From Hermodice carunculata (lineage: Eukaryota; Annelida; Polychaeta; Eunicida; Amphinomidae), in contig OZ026622.1 of NCBI GenBank assembly GCA_964020975.1, positions 81,426,365 through 81,490,364 of the forward strand: a stretch of 64,000 bases of DNA. The letters are read 5' to 3'. Numbering within the stretch: position 1 is the stretch's first letter; each line of letters begins with the position of its first letter. A program made the translations under genes and the position numbers. Shown here piece by piece: positions 13,578 to 27,102 of the stretch. The notes below the pieces were generated by a model. That model was given only the letters and a program-made list of their open reading frames with translations. It was not told the DNA's origin and searched no databases.

Positions 13578-13579
13578 TC

Positions 13580-14925
13580 TGGGTAAAAACGTGGTTTGTG
13601 TAAACTTTGGATATTTTTCGAACAATATTCAAGATACTATGATCAAATCTGTGCTATTGTAATCTCAAGAAAAGTACCTGCAAAAAAGTATCAAGGATTT
13701 TTCAAAACATTATCTGTTTGTTTACAATGGCGATACAAAAATTGTAAAACGTTAGTTTTTGTGAAATTGGTAAGGTCTGCAGGACTTTTCATTCTAAAAA
13801 AACTCAGCATTTCTTATAGTCCGGTGGATTTGCAGAAGAATTGTTTACTCAGTGAAAGCATGAAAACTGGCATGCATGTACTTTAAGACATGCTCTCTTA
13901 AATAAGAGATGGAATCACCTTCAGGCTACTCCGGAATCTGCTTAATTGAGACCACAATAAACTGACTCTAAATATGGAACCTTTAATACCTACCAACACC
14001 TTTGCACAAACAGACCAGTTTGAAGTAGGCACAACGATGGACAAAAACCGATAAATTGAAGTAGATTATCGAATTTGAGACAGCGCTGATTTCAATGTAA
14101 CCCCAAAACCTATGTATAAGGATCATCATGATATTGTCATTAAAAAGTAATAAATTTTACTTGATTTGAATAGATCAAGATCAAACCAAAATATGCATTT
14201 GATAAAAGTTCCATTGTATTTGCTTGGAATTGTATCTTAATTTTGTTCCATGATGTGCACATAAAACCTTGTGAATAAGGTCCACCTGTATCATAAAGCC
14301 ACCCTTATATTGGTATTTCATAATGGAATTGATGACAGCGAAGCAGAGACCATTTACATAAACACAAAGTTATTCATTGAATTACAGTGTGTTTAAGTCT
14401 TTAATTATGACAGTTCATTTTCTAACAAGGAGCATGAGTTATATCCAATGGACCCGAGGTACTTAACCTGTCTTTGGAGAACACTATAGTAAAAGCCATT
14501 ATATCAAACAATGTGCTATGCTACAACACTATATTTCAATGTTATTCAGCCTCCTAGGAGCTGTATTTGGAAACATGACTTTGATACTTGGTCTGTAAAG
14601 ACATTTTGGCTGCCACTGTTGATGTATTATAAAACAATAGGTCTATCAGGGGATGCATACGACATTAAAATTCAGTGACAATGTGTATCGGAGACCACAG
14701 ACTTTTCAAACTGACGTTTTTGTCCAAATAAGTCATATATGTATGCTACATGTCAAACAAGCAAAGTAGTTTTGAGATCTATATCTGAGTCCTGACAAAT
14801 TGAAGCAAATGAAAAAATAACAGCCACATGTGGTCAGTCATCACGGTTGGAGTTAGTGCACTGAACAATCATTTGGTCGACAGATCTATGTCCATGAATG
14901 ATTCCGTATATACATCATACTGAAA
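13580..14925. other. No gene recognised
   Basis: AT-rich sequence between the MR block and the CXC pseudogene. The minus-strand translation just past the CXC motif could be the old 3' end of that gene, but it shows no recognisable block. Confidence 0.4.
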
Positions 14926-14929
14926 GGAC

Positions 14930-17900
14930 TTTTGGAATGTTCTGGGCACAGTCACCTGAGCAATTACACAAGGCTGTGCAACTCGGGTCAGCCTTATAGC
15001 ACTTACATTGTCCATGACATCCTTTTGATCAGCCCCATTTCACAAGCTCACTGCAAGATTTTGCAGCTTCAGGCAATGTAGACCATCGTGGTTTCCAGGT
15101 CTGATCAACACTCTGCCATCCCCAGTCACTAAGGCTTGGTAACCTTTGTTGCTGGACAGTTGCCTGGGCCCTGTTTGACACAATGCCCTCTTGGTATGCT
15201 GGGAAAAGTGCATCTCTGGTTGCGTGTGTTTTCTATGGCTCATGACCCCTGGCTAAATAATTGACGTCTTGCCACATGAAATTCATACATAGCAGATGTT
15301 TTACAGGATATCAAAACTGGAAATCGTTCAATGTGTGCAAAGTTTTCATCTGATATTCTACCTGCCTTATATACTGTTGTTAACAATGCTGGTGTGAAAG
15401 ATGGAAATGTTCACACACACACTAAGTAGTCTTTTCCCCCTACCAGCAGAGAATGATGTTGTATTGGACCCAGTAAGTGCATGGAACAATAGTAAACATC
15501 GACATCTTTTTAGACACAACTGGTTTGCAATTTGATGTGCCCCTATAACTCTGAAATTCTATCCAACACCAAAGGTTACCCACAGTTCAGCCACATTGAA
15601 TTCTTTTGAAAAGACTACACAAAGAACAACAACATCAGTGTCAACACTGTGTATCATGATCCGTTATAAGCCTTTCGAAGCTGCATGGAATGAATGCAGT
15701 TAAGCCTTGTGTCGGTTTCCTCATGGTTACAAGGACCCAGCCTACTTATATCAAGACCAACAAGTGCAGCAAACACGTGTTCAGCTTTAGTTACATATTT
15801 GGCTTTGGTGCCAGGATTACGCTTATCTGATCTGTTAAGAGGGCAAAGACTTCCGTTTTGTTTTCATCTATATGCAGGAAAGTTTGACAATTTAGGGGGA
15901 GTTTTCCTGTGGCAGCACCCTCATTCACTGTCCTGTTCCTGTACTTCCTCCTGTCATTCTTTTCAAACTATCTTGCTCGTACATATTCCAGACTATATCC
16001 ACACGACGGACATGCTGCAAATGAGACAACATTTATAGCGAAAAAATTTTCACAGCATTTTCTTAGAATCTATACACAATTTTTGGCTGAAGTATGTTCT
16101 CAAGTGCTGCATCATCAGACACTTTGATATCCACTTCTGGAATATTGGTCAGGTTTTTTTTCATTGACTTAAGGCATTGTAAGATGTCCCGTTATGTACT
16201 CCCCTCGGTTAGCCAAATGTGGAAATGGAAAGAGGATATTCCTGGTTTTTATGTCTGGAAAAATCTACCACATTCCCATCTGGTGATTGACAAGCAATGC
16301 ATAATCAGGAAAAAAAGCATACAATCACCCTTGGCTGATGCAATCTGAAGTTTGGTTTTGGATTTGAGTTTGTCCTTTGGGCAACTGAATAGAGCAATAT
16401 TTGTCCCAGCTATGGTTTCTTTCATGCCTTTAAGTTGTCACAACTTCTTCCACATATGATTCATGTTGTGACTGACCTTTCTGTTGAATTGACTACACTG
16501 TTCATACAACAGTCTTGTTTAACTGTTGGTATATTTCACTCAGTGTGACACCAGCCACAGAAACTGAATGCTTGGTCATTTTCAGCCAGTGACATTTTGT
16601 AGATGCTGTAAGGCCTTGCAGAAGAGCAAAGCTGCAGCACATATTCGATGAGCCTACTTGGCACTTGTTACCAGTGATCCTCGGAGAAAAGCTTCAACCT
16701 TGCCCACAGTGGTATATCTGCCTGCAATATTGCTGATACCAACCCAGAGTCCTTCACGCAACCTCCAGGAATGCAGAAAATGGACATTCCTATGTAAAGT
16801 ACACTAAGAAGAGTACAACTGCTTGCTTTTCCTGTATATTGTGGGCCAAGTCCACTGTATTTGTTTGCCAATTGCAAAGGTGGAAGTATGCCAAAAAATG
16901 CTGATTGACGAGATGCAAGAGTCTGCAGAGATGCATGATGTGCAGCCCACGATATGTTATCTGGTATTTTTTTTCAATTACTTGGTAACTAAGGTCTCCA
17001 CTATTTCCAGCCATTTATGTTCTGCCACTTTTGCAGATGTAAGCTCTTCTGTGCCAGGTTGGATTGGACCAGCAGGCAATGGCACACAAGGATCTGCATG
17101 AGTAAGGCCTGGAGGGGATACATTTACATACTCTGGTAGGAGATCAATTGCTTTCATTGCTTCCATTCCATCCAGCTCTGGCAGACCATAAGGTATGCCT
17201 TCATTTACCTCCTTTGGATGCTGAAGAAGTCAAAATACTATTGCATGGAAGAACTCCTTTACTGTATGAGGTGATGGGTAATGGTCAAGATTATCTACTG
17301 CAACTGTCGTGAATACTCCTTGATGTAAATTCTGAGGGCAAACCATATGTTCAAATTCCTGCTGATTGGACAGTTTATCTGGTACCTCAGCATTTAGTTG
17401 TCAAACCCTGTCATAGTTAACACAAAGGCCAAGTTTATGAAGCTTCTGTGCTTTTTGCCTCATGTGTGAGTCCACTATTAAATTTATGTACAGAGGCAGT
17501 GGTCGCTCTGTATTCCAGGTATGGGGGCTATTGGTTTAAGAGATCTTGGGTAATGTTGTTCTACAGTTAAACAGGATCAGCTGGGCTATAGACAAACACG
17601 CTTGTGTACTCTCTTTATTAGTTTCCTCTATGTTACACCTACCAAGAACCAATTGCGTCGACCAGTACAAGACAGTTGGAACTTACTTCTTTTCACATTC
17701 AGGTTTTATTTAACCATCAAAGTTGGTGGTTACCCCAACAACTTGCTTTCATAATATTTGTGCAGTCCAAGCTAAAATCATCAGTTTCAAGTCATCATCC
17801 GTACTAGAAGATTGCTTAATAGCACTACCAACGTCTTGTTTATACATCAAAAGGACACTACGTTCTTCATTATATGAGTGCAGGTCTGAAAAATGACTTT

Positions 17901-18560
17901 CAATGTGTGTTTTCAGATGCGTTGTGTTAAGCTTAGTAAATGGTTCTCCTTGTAACAGTTCAACTTTTACATTGTACAACTTCGCAAGATTAGACAGTTT
18001 GAAAATTGTTTTGCACTTACGTTCCTGTTTGATACTTTCTATATATGCTATTAGTTTTGCAAGAGCAGTAGGTCGACATGTGGACTGTGGTGGCAGGGGG
18101 GGGTGGTGGTGGTGGTGGTGGTGTCAGTTTGCATTCCCTGAATCCTGCACCGATTGTAATGTGCTTCAAGGCACATTGCATGGCCCATTGCATTCAGCAC
18201 ATGCGTATCTCCTTCAGAAAGTTTTCTTACTTGTTTTGTGTCTCTAAGGTCTGTACCACATTTTCTTATGCGCCTATCAATGTCTAGAGTCAAATCTACG
18301 TGCAGTTTCTCCTCACCACTCGGTTTGTCACAAAAGAAACATAGGTTTATGCTGCAAACAAATGAGATGCAGTTTCAGATGACGTCCGTCTTATCTTAAG
18401 TGGACTTGGACTTATCTCATCCTCATCTGCTGGTTTTCGTTTTTGTGCCCTAGGCAACTGCAGGTTGCTGAATTCATTTCTGCAAACCTTGCGCCATTGT
18501 GCTCTATGTCGTTTTAGAGTGTTTTCTATACCATTTCTATCATTTCATCTAGAAGAGTAT
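14930..18560 (-). pseudogene. Decayed copy of a large multi-copy CXC-domain protein gene
   Basis: Read on the minus strand from 18560, conserved blocks of one protein appear in order across several frames. An N-terminal block has 'WRKVCRNEFSNLQLPRAQKR'. Next comes 'LDIDRRIRKCGTDL…KLSEGD', then 'MYKQDVGSAIKQ', then 'TTVAVDNLDHYPSPHTVKEF' with 'LLQHPKEVNEGIPYG' (about 17310-17170), then 'YSLEYVRARLF' and 'LPLNCQTFLHIDENKTEVFA' (about 15990-15830). The C-terminal block has 'WSTLPEAAKSCSELVKWG', then 'CHGQCKCYKADPSCTALCNC' and 'SGDC' (about 15115-14945). The last is a tesmin/TSO1-like CXC cysteine cluster, a known DNA-binding motif. I know this combination as an uncharacterised protein of about 1000 residues present in many copies in cnidarian, mollusc, brachiopod and lancelet genomes; its function is not known to me. 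The copy is riddled with stops and frame changes and is not functional. A (GGT)n run at 18096-18122 has grown inside it. Confidence 0.8.
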
Positions 18561-20170
18561 ATACCTTAAGGCAATGTTCCAAGTTTTTGAAACTTTAAGA
18601 TATCATGGGCTAAATATCTGTAGCCTGCCTCTTGATCACTTGACCTTGGATTCCAGGCTGGACATGTTGGATGATCAGCTGCTTCTGTCTGATATAGACT
18701 TCATAGGTTCCAGTCAATGGGATGAGCCGGGGTTGGGAACACAGAACTGACAAAACAACACTTCTTGAAAATCATGACACATGCAGTCTCTACAGGAACC
18801 GCATTGTTTCTACACTTGCTGCTGGGGCAGGCTACAGTGCATTTTACTACCAAGCTCTACTTCTACTGTGCATTTTCCCGGCAAGCTTCACTACTACTGT
18901 GCAGTCCAATACCATGCCATCTACTTCCACATGTTACAAAACTGGCCAGTCTTTATGTAGCTCTGTCCTTCATGCATTTAGATGACTATAAACCTACAAC
19001 AAAACAGATATATTTAGATTTCCTGCATTAATTACCAACAACTCAAACAGTTCTTATTTGTTACTTCTGGATAACTATAATCCCTGGCATTCTTTCACCT
19101 TCCCCCCCAAAAATAATATTTAGATTTCCTTTGTTTATTATCAGCCACTCAAAAAAACGTCATTTGTTGTTTGTTGATTTTCCTCATTTAGCAGTATGCA
19201 TTTGCGTCAATAAAATGCTGCCATATATTGCCACTTTATAAACCTTTAAATATTCAGCTGTTTTGACCTTAAAGTATGCTTAATAGACAATAAAATGTGT
19301 ATTGGTGCTACCCTAACCTCCAACGTACATGGACCATCCTGTTTATAAGAAGTCACATAGTCCTGTAAGTGGAAGGTGACCCTTTTTATCTATTATAATA
19401 CTACAAACTGTGACCTGTCTCTGACCTTGATCCGTATCAATATAACCTTGATCAAGGTCACATTTACAAAATTCCAGATCAGCAGTATTTTATTTTGAAC
19501 AGCTATTTCAAACGCATGTATCCATTCATAAAAATACAGGTAATTAGTAGGTATTAAATGAATTGTTGCCTGTTTTTATACACTGATTTTAGGAGGCCAC
19601 AAAGAATTTTTCGCAATAAATCATTAGAAACTCAAACATGCTCAAACATGAACAATATTTATTGCAAAGCCTGCTCAGACTGAGATAAATATAGTCATTG
19701 GTGTATTAAAGATACATATAATGACAAATTTTATTTAAACGAAATAAAAATAGAAAACAGATTACTTAATTTTGTGACCTTGACATTTTTTGTAGGTTCT
19801 CAGATTTTTTTTTACAAATGTGCAGCTAAGCGTCTTTATTCTGCCAGAAGTAATGTTTCTCCTTAACATAGTTCATAAGCTGGAGCAAAATTAATAATTT
19901 TTTATATTTTCATTATTTTCGCGGTCAGAGTGTAAGAGTGCTGTCAATTTGAAAGTGCATCTGGTCAGATTGAAGGTGATTCCATCAAAAATATGAAAGA
20001 GCATGTTTCAAAGTGTGTTTGGGCAAATATTCATGCTTTCATCACCGTTTAACAATATCCCAGAAATGTACATAAACCCACCAGAGACTCCCTGATATGG
20101 TTTGGCCTCAGCAAACTTTTAGAGTATATTAGTTTTTTAATCAATTATACAAAGACCCGCCAGCACTTTT
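18561..20170. other. No gene recognised
   Basis: AT-rich sequence. An 11-bp inverted pair (tgaccttgatc … gatcaaggtca, about 19420-19465) is the only structure noted. Confidence 0.4.
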
Positions 20171-20171
20171 G

Positions 20172-22044
20172 GACCTGTATCCACTACTGGGGCAACTTTC
20201 TCCATTAAGCTCCAACTTTGGCTCAGTAGGAGCCCTTGGCCCCTGTGCCCAGTGCTGCTACTTAATTCATAGCCGGGGGGGGGGCGACTTCAGTGTCTGA
20301 TACAATATCCCTATTCTGGGGCCCACCATCTCCAAGAACTGGTAACTTCAAGGCATAACATGTACAATTAAGATATTGCTCACACTGGAAAAGTCCCATT
20401 ATATATTTTACATTACATTTATTCGACTAATTAACCTGTTGTCAACACTAGTCACACATGTATTTTGGATTCTACCTCTTCAAAATATCCAGTCGGCACT
20501 AACCCACAGACTTGGTTGCCATTTTGAAAATTGTGGATTCTGCACCCAATTGTTTGTAAATCAGGATAGAATTGGGACAATCTTGGGGGGGGGGGTTATA
20601 ATCTATGAAACCAAAAGTATATATTTTGCAAGGGTTTTAAGGACATAACCGAGCAGGCAGATTAAGATGAAGATAGTTTGTCCTGTTTTTAAAGAACTTT
20701 AACAACTGTTTGCCTTGGTTACTCGAAGAACCGACTCCTGGAATCTAGCAAAATATTCTGGGATCCACTTACGTGTCATAAGCCACTTATCAGCTGCATA
20801 TTGTTATAAAAATGAGTACACTGTGTGAAAACACGTTCCACATTGTATATAGTAGTATGTAAAATTGGGCATTTTTATCTTCAATTGTATCGATGTCGTC
20901 GATAACAAAATCAAGAAATAACTCTGATGGCAGCATTATAATGCTGAATTCTTCCACTTAATGAAATTTGAAAAGATTCTAACCACTATAAATTCCGGTT
21001 TTAGTGCTTGTTATCGGCTAACATTTAGCATATATTGAGTGGGTATCCACAAATGCTAACAAGTAAATTCGATGAGAGATGCCAGTGTGTAACTAAGATT
21101 CCGGGATTTTCAGATTCAAGAATTACGATAAGGATCACCGAACAACTGAGGATATGCTGTTCTACCGAACAACCATGGCTATGCAGCTATGTGGTTTCCC
21201 ATGCCCAAGTTAACCCTCGAGACACGTTAAAAAAGGATGCGTTTGAGTTGACTTTTCACCAAAATAACGGGAAACGACGCCCCCTTTCTCGATAAAATCT
21301 TTCAACTGGGGCTATGATGTTTCACCGAATAACCGTGGCTTTGCAGCTATGCTGTTCCCCCATCTCAAGGTAACCTCCCAGACAAGTTGAAATAAAATAC
21401 TCTGTTTGAATTGACTTTATTGCAAACATGCTTGAAACTTTTCCTTAGAACTGGGAACAAGTAGCTGTATGTTCAGGTACAGCATGTAGTCCAGCTTTTT
21501 CGTTGATTAATAATAAAGTGGAGAGGCATTTAATTAGTGACCCAGTACCAGATAATAGCGGATGTTAATCATTTGATTTGTCTACCATATTGGTACGGTA
21601 GGCACCCTTCTGTCCTTATCAGCATAATGTGCATGCCAAAGAACTGATAAAAGCTTGACCTGGACCCCCCATGGTACCCGACCTGGCCTTTCATCCACTA
21701 GTGGTATGGAGCTATCCTTCCTCTAAAGCAGTGTTTCCATCATGAAATAACGGCACACGAAGGTTACTTTCTCGATAATATTTTTCAGCCACTGTCGATC
21801 AATTTCCTATTATGCAACGACGCCTAAAACTCTTTTATGTTACGTAAAATTTATTTTAAGTCAGGCCTTTTCAGTAGGGTCGGTCAGCATACCGGAACTA
21901 CACATAAATTTTTGTTAGGCCTTAGGTAACTTGGACATTTGTTAAAACATGTAAAAAATTGATGTTCTTTCCCCTTTAACACATTACCTCCTTTAACATC
22001 ATCAGTTTAATTTGTTATATGGGCACGGCCGGAGGCACTTGTAT
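20172..22044 (+). repeat. Dispersed repeat, left copy of an inverted pair
   Basis: Starts at 'gacctgtatccacta' and ends near 'ggaggcacttgtattg'. Its full length aligns, by eye at roughly four bases in five, to the reverse complement of 57090-58305. Shared landmarks include 'cttcagtgtctgata', 'aacttcaaggcataa' and 'gatgttctttccccttt'. This copy is longer because it carries extra sequence at about 20770-21100 and 21430-21740, and a duplicated segment (21150-21260 repeated at 21308-21420). A 90-codon ORF at 20376-20648 has a 93-codon counterpart in the other copy, but both look like by-products of shared DNA. The element class is unknown. Confidence 0.75.
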
Positions 22045-22950
22045 TGAGAATTCATTTTAGAGAAATAGTCCTGTGAGACGGACATTTTAGAGCAGCTAAT
22101 GACAGTAATCAAGATTCAAACGTTAACACGGTCCATTTACTCCTATGTTAACATTGAAAGTATTTAGTTATTTTCTTCAGATTTTCTTGGGAGAGACCTA
22201 CTCAATCGGGCATATGATAGACAACATATATATCTACCAAAAGGTCCCCAAAACTCAAAATGAGCAAAAGTATTAACAACCGGTTGGATTTTCACATTTG
22301 ACCTAATATACAAGCCGGATCAGGGCTTCCTGCTGGAAGGTCATATACGGCCTGCCTTGTAAAAACATTGACACTGCTAGGTTCTGCCTCATAACACTCA
22401 GTTTTGGTCCCGTGAATATCTCAACGTTAAACAGGAGAAAATGGTTTGTTAGTTGATTTGTCCAGGTCATGTGGAATGTCAGTAACGCCGCGTTAATTCT
22501 TGGTTGATGCATTGTATACAGGCGCCATCTATTGGCTGAACAGAATCAAACAAAACATAACTTCATTGGAGGCTTTGCGTGGAGAATTTAATGCTAGAAA
22601 ATTAGGCTGTGTATAGCTTTTTTGTGTTTTAACGAAAGTGCTGAGGAAAACCTGATCCAAGTCCGGACTGCATGGCTAAGAAATGTAGGTAGACTCAGGG
22701 CGACTGATCGTTTAAAGTATGTTAGTTTTAATTTCTGTGCACTATGAGGAGAAACCAATTTTATGTCTATTGTGTCCATTGAACGTATGTTAATTGTCTC
22801 TAAAACCATAAGGATGCAACGAAATAATGAGACGACCTATACCATCTGTATTATTTCTACCAGGGTACCTTTCATGTTACACTTTATACGCAAATCGTGC
22901 AAAATGTGTTCAAATGGAATATGTACATAAAGGGTGTCAAACGTCAAACT
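22045..22950. other. No gene recognised
   Basis: Unassigned sequence between the dispersed repeat and the piggyBac-like element. Confidence 0.4.
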
Positions 22951-22957
22951 TTTTTAA

Positions 22958-23189
22958 CCCTTTCCCCCTCAAACCGGCCAAAACCGGCTGGTGGTCAAAT
23001 GTCGTCTGCTTCAGTGTTTTCTACTAATTTCAACAGTTATGAAAAACAATTTGACTGAGAAATGTACATGAGACTTATCAAGATCGCATGCCCCAGGTCA
23101 ACAGCTTTCCTTGGCATGGGTTGGGCACTTAGTGCCCAACCCATGCCAAGGAAAGCTGTTGACTCAGTCTTAATTCAAGGAGGAAAGGG
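22958..23189. mobile_element. piggyBac-like MITE (232 bp) with TTAA target duplication
   Basis: The element begins CCCTTTCCCCCT and ends AGGAGGAAAGGG, near-perfect 12-bp terminal inverted repeats starting with CCC. It is flanked on both sides by TTAA (22954-22957 and 23190-23193). TTAA duplication plus CCY termini is the hallmark of piggyBac transposons. It is too short to encode a transposase, so it would have depended on one supplied in trans. The right half contains the palindrome described separately. Confidence 0.7.
23097..23163. repeat. Perfect 67-bp palindrome
   Basis: Two 33-bp arms (23097-23129 and 23131-23163) are exact reverse complements with a single T between them. The arms start 'gtcaacagctttccttggca' on the left. 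Such a structure could form a cruciform or a 33-bp RNA hairpin. Confidence 0.95.
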
Positions 23190-23389
23190 TTAAAAAAATT
23201 AAGTGTGCAATCAAATATTAAATAAGGAGCAAACCCGTCCAACAGAAAGTCGTGTGGCAGTAATCATGCTAATGTAGTAATTTTCACCCGCTTAGCAATG
23301 TGTCGATGAAAACAGAAAGTTGGCTCATGAACCGATACCCTGTCACATTAAAAGACTAAGACATAAACTGCACCTTTTAACCTGTTGCT

Positions 23390-26375
23390 TCCAAAATTGA
23401 AACGAATTCTTCTGGGGTTGGGTACCGTCCACCTACAGACTACAGTTTTTTCAAGAGACGCGAAGATGTTTTTCTTTCCTCTCAGAACTTTATGTTTCAA
23501 GAGAGATACATTCTAGGAGATTTATAATACAAACATGTTATCTCAGAGATCAAACAGTCATTTTAACAACTTTAGTGAGTTTTCACGGACATTTGGTTTC
23601 AAACAAAACATCAGAGATCATATTCGTATTGCAGGATCTTCGGTCTCCATACTGGATCTCATAATAATATCAGACGCGGATAATGTTTTTCAGTCAGGAG
23701 TTGTGCCTTGTGGTTTGAGTGATCCCTGTGCTATCTTTTGTATTCAGAAAAATTAAAAAGGGTCAATCCACAAATGGCAAAATTACCTAAATACGCAGTA
23801 TGAAGGACTTTAACCCAGCACTGTTTCTACAAAAACTAAAAGAATTGGACTGGTCTCAGGGAATAAATACAAACATAAACTTAGCTTGGTCTACGTTTGC
23901 TCAGATATTTACAGAGGTAATTGATAGTGTTGCGCCAATAAAAAAAATGTACGTCTAAAGAAAAATTTCAATCATTGGTTTACAGGATTAATATTGCATG
24001 GCATTTGAAAAATAGATCAAGCATGGGTGAATTTAAGAGAGACTAGGTCTGAAGTGAAGTTTCAGGAATACAAGAAGTTAAGAAACAAGACACAGAGACT
24101 TATAACAAAGGCAAAACGAGAATTTGTGCAAATACTATTGAGAAAAAAGGGTGCATAAAGAAGTTATGCAAGACCATGAAAGAACTAGGTGTTACCACGA
24201 AATGTAAATTTGATTCTTACATTGGTGTAAAAAAATGGTGATGCCATGGACTTTGATGGTGACTTTGTTAGGGGGAAGTTTAACAACTTTTTCTGTAACA
24301 TAAACATAGCATCAGAACTGTTGAGAAACTCCCCAATATGTTTTATGATGTTGAAGGTTTGAAGAAATTTTATGAAAACAAAGGTGCCAAATTAAATTCT
24401 TTTTAATTTTCCATGTTTTCTGAAGTTTATATTTTAAAGTTATTTTTCAGAACAAATCCTACAAAAGCAAATGGAGCTGACAGAATTAATGCCAGCTTTG
24501 TGAAACATGGTGCCACTGAAATTGCAAGCCAAGTTACTTGCCTCTGAAACTTGTCTCTCGCAGTGTCGGGTGTTTCCACGGCTTTGAAAACAGCAAAGGT
24601 AATCCCACTTTTCAAAAAGGGGAACAGGAATTATGAGGGAAATTACAGAACTGTATCTATTTTACCTATTTTCTCAAAACATTTTGAAAAAGTTGTATGT
24701 GAGCAATTTTTTCATGCTTTTCCACGGAGACAGCTCTTACATTTTTATGTGATTTAATCAGGGGAAAACATGGATAAAGGTTCATACACAGGTATGGTTT
24801 CAATTGATTTATATAGAGAATTTGACGCGGCGAATCACCAGATTTTGTTGTACAAGTTGAAAGCATAGGGGCAGATGAGTCTGTAATCAGGTAGTTTTCG
24901 TCATCCTTGACCAATCGTACTCAATTTGTTTCGGCTAACGGGACAGCATCCAACAGGGGACCCATCTTTTGCGGTGTTCCCCAAAGATCTATTTTGGGTC
25001 CTTGGTTGTTTATTGTCTAACTTACCGACATGGAAAGTAGTGTTACATGAGAACTACTTTTATATGCAGATGACTTGGCCCTTTTGCTTTCAGGAAACAG
25101 TGTTGCCCAAATTGATCAAACGCCAAATGAGAATTTAACTGCACTCCACAAATGGCTGGTAATGAACAAACTGTCACTACATTTGGGAAAGACAGAGAGT
25201 ATTTTGTTTGCTACAAAGCATAAACTAAAAAAGAATTATTGTCTCATTTTAGAGTGTAATGATTTAAACATCAATGCGAAATCAAATGTGAAATACTTGG
25301 GTTTAGTTTTGGATCAGGATCTATCAGACCGTGTTACTGGATCCAACACAGTCAAAAAGGTTAACAATGGTCTCAAATTTTTATATAGAAAGTGTTTTTT
25401 TGTTTAATGCTAAAGGAAAGCGGATGTTATGTACAACTTTGCTTCAATCGTTTTTTGACTATGTATCATATCATGGTACTGGAGTCTGAAAGCAAGATTC
25501 AAAAATGGACTGCAAACAGCACAGAACGAAATGAGTCGATACACTTTGTCTCTTGATTCAAGAGATCATGTGGGTGGGGACCATTTTGCTATGTTAAACT
25601 GGTTAGATGTCACATCAGGAGTAATTTTTTTATCTCTAAATGTAATATTCAAAATTAAACAGTCACAAGCTTCAGAATCTTTTTATGATCTTCAACTGAC
25701 CAATACCACCCATAATATAATGACAAGACACAGTCAAGGCTCATTTGTCTTACCACATGTTAGAAGTCAAGGGAAAAACTCATTTGTCTACAATGGTGTG
25801 AAGCTCTGGAATGGATTCCCAAATGAACTTAGGAATTCACCATCCAAACAGATATTTAAACAAGGCTGTAAACAGTTTTTGAGGGTGTCAATGTTTGCAG
25901 TAGAAAATTCGGAAAATGTTTAAAAAAGGGAGCTGTTTATCTTAAAACTTAGTATTATTATGAGGCCATCAGTTGGTTGCCCATGGGCTGTACAGTGGAC
26001 AGCACGCGTGTTGCCGTCTTTTTTGCGTTTGGGTAACTAAAGACACTATATTCTAGTCAATCATGGCTCAAGCCATAAATATTATCTTTTTACCAAAATA
26101 TATAATGTCTTAAGAATTGCGCTGTTTTACTTTGTATGATGTAGAATATACATATTTTTCTACTTTTACTTCATATGTATGCTCAGTTTTTAGTTAAAAA
26201 TCTGTATTTCACATGCACAGCATATGTGCTGCCATCTGTATAGCTTTTGGGTAACGAAAGAATCTACATTTTATTCAGTCATGGCTCAAGCCATAAAATT
26301 GTCTTTTTACCATAATATATAAACTTCTTAAAATAGCGATATATATATACATATATATATATATGTATATGTATA

Positions 26376-26436
<61 letters not shown>

Positions 26437-26696
26437 TACATTTAATTCATTTGTACGCTCAACTTTTAGTTAAAACTCTTATTATATTTAACCAAAGTGT
26501 TTATTTATACCCATGTGCTATGGACCACTATAGAAATAAGCCAAGCTGTTATGCTGGCTTTCTAGTGCTTTCCATTCATATGGATCAGGGTGCTATCACT
26601 AATATTGTATTGTATGTTTTTACATGAATATCCATATTTTATGTACCTGGTGTATGTGATCAATAAAAATCAATCAATCAATCAACCAATCATCAT
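23390..26696 (+). mobile_element. CR1/L2-like LINE, 5' truncated, broken
   Basis: The plus strand shows the rear half of an endonuclease domain ('YRPPTDYSFFKRRED', then 'RYILGDL', then 'SSVSILDLIIISDADN' and 'GLSDP', 23420-23756). The reverse transcriptase follows ('NPTKANGADRINASFVKHGA', 'LKTAKVIPLFKKGNRNY', 'SILPIFSKHFEKVV', 24450-24715). The GVPQ-type box reads 'CGVPQRSILGPWLF', and the catalytic 'LYADDLALLLSG' lies at about 25060. The C-terminal region has 'NKLSLHLGKTESILF', 'VKYLGLVLDQDL' and 'VYNGVKLWNGFPNELRN' (25130-25923). The 3' UTR ends with AATAAAAATCAATCAATCAATC at 26660-26690, the tetranucleotide tail typical of such LINEs. Multiple frame changes and stops make it inactive. It is a different family from the minus-strand LINE at 3165-6870. 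Confidence 0.88.
26010..26480 (+). repeat. Duplicated 3' UTR segment invaded by an (AT)n run
   Basis: A unit starting at about 26010 ('tttgggtaactaaag', 'atggctcaagccataaa', 'gtatgctcagtttttagtta') is repeated from about 26229 ('tttgggtaacgaaag', 'atggctcaagccataaa', 'gtacgctcaacttttagtta'). The second copy has a 96-bp AT/GT microsatellite (26339-26434) in its middle. Confidence 0.75.
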
Positions 26697-27007
26697 ACTC
26701 ATGTGCTTATAAAGCTGTTGACCATTATAAACGGACATGTTGCCTGGATTGCTTTTGTTTTATACTTCCCTTCAAGCTTGTGAAACTGCATTGTCAAAAA
26801 CGAAAAGTTGACAACATTTAAAGTCACCGGTTCATGTCAACCAGTTTGAGTGAATAACAGCCGAGAACTTCCTAATTTGCATCCTTACTATCATCAAGTG
26901 TTTCCTCTGCCCTTGAGCTGCACTGAGCGAATGGTTTTGCGGCATATAACAGTGACCCCTTCTTAAAAAGCCATGGAAATTGGCTTTTTAGAAGGAAAAT
27001 GCGATAT

Positions 27008-27009
<2 letters not shown>

Positions 27010-27100
<91 letters not shown>
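27010..27100. repeat. (AT)n microsatellite
   Basis: About 45 uninterrupted AT units in otherwise unassigned sequence (26700-27480). Confidence 0.97.

Positions 27101-27102
<2 letters not shown>

Noticed and set aside
20376-20648. 90-codon ORF with a clear counterpart at 57821-58102
   Set aside because: The resemblance looks like shared repeat DNA; differences between the copies do not favour silent changes by eye and no domain is recognised.
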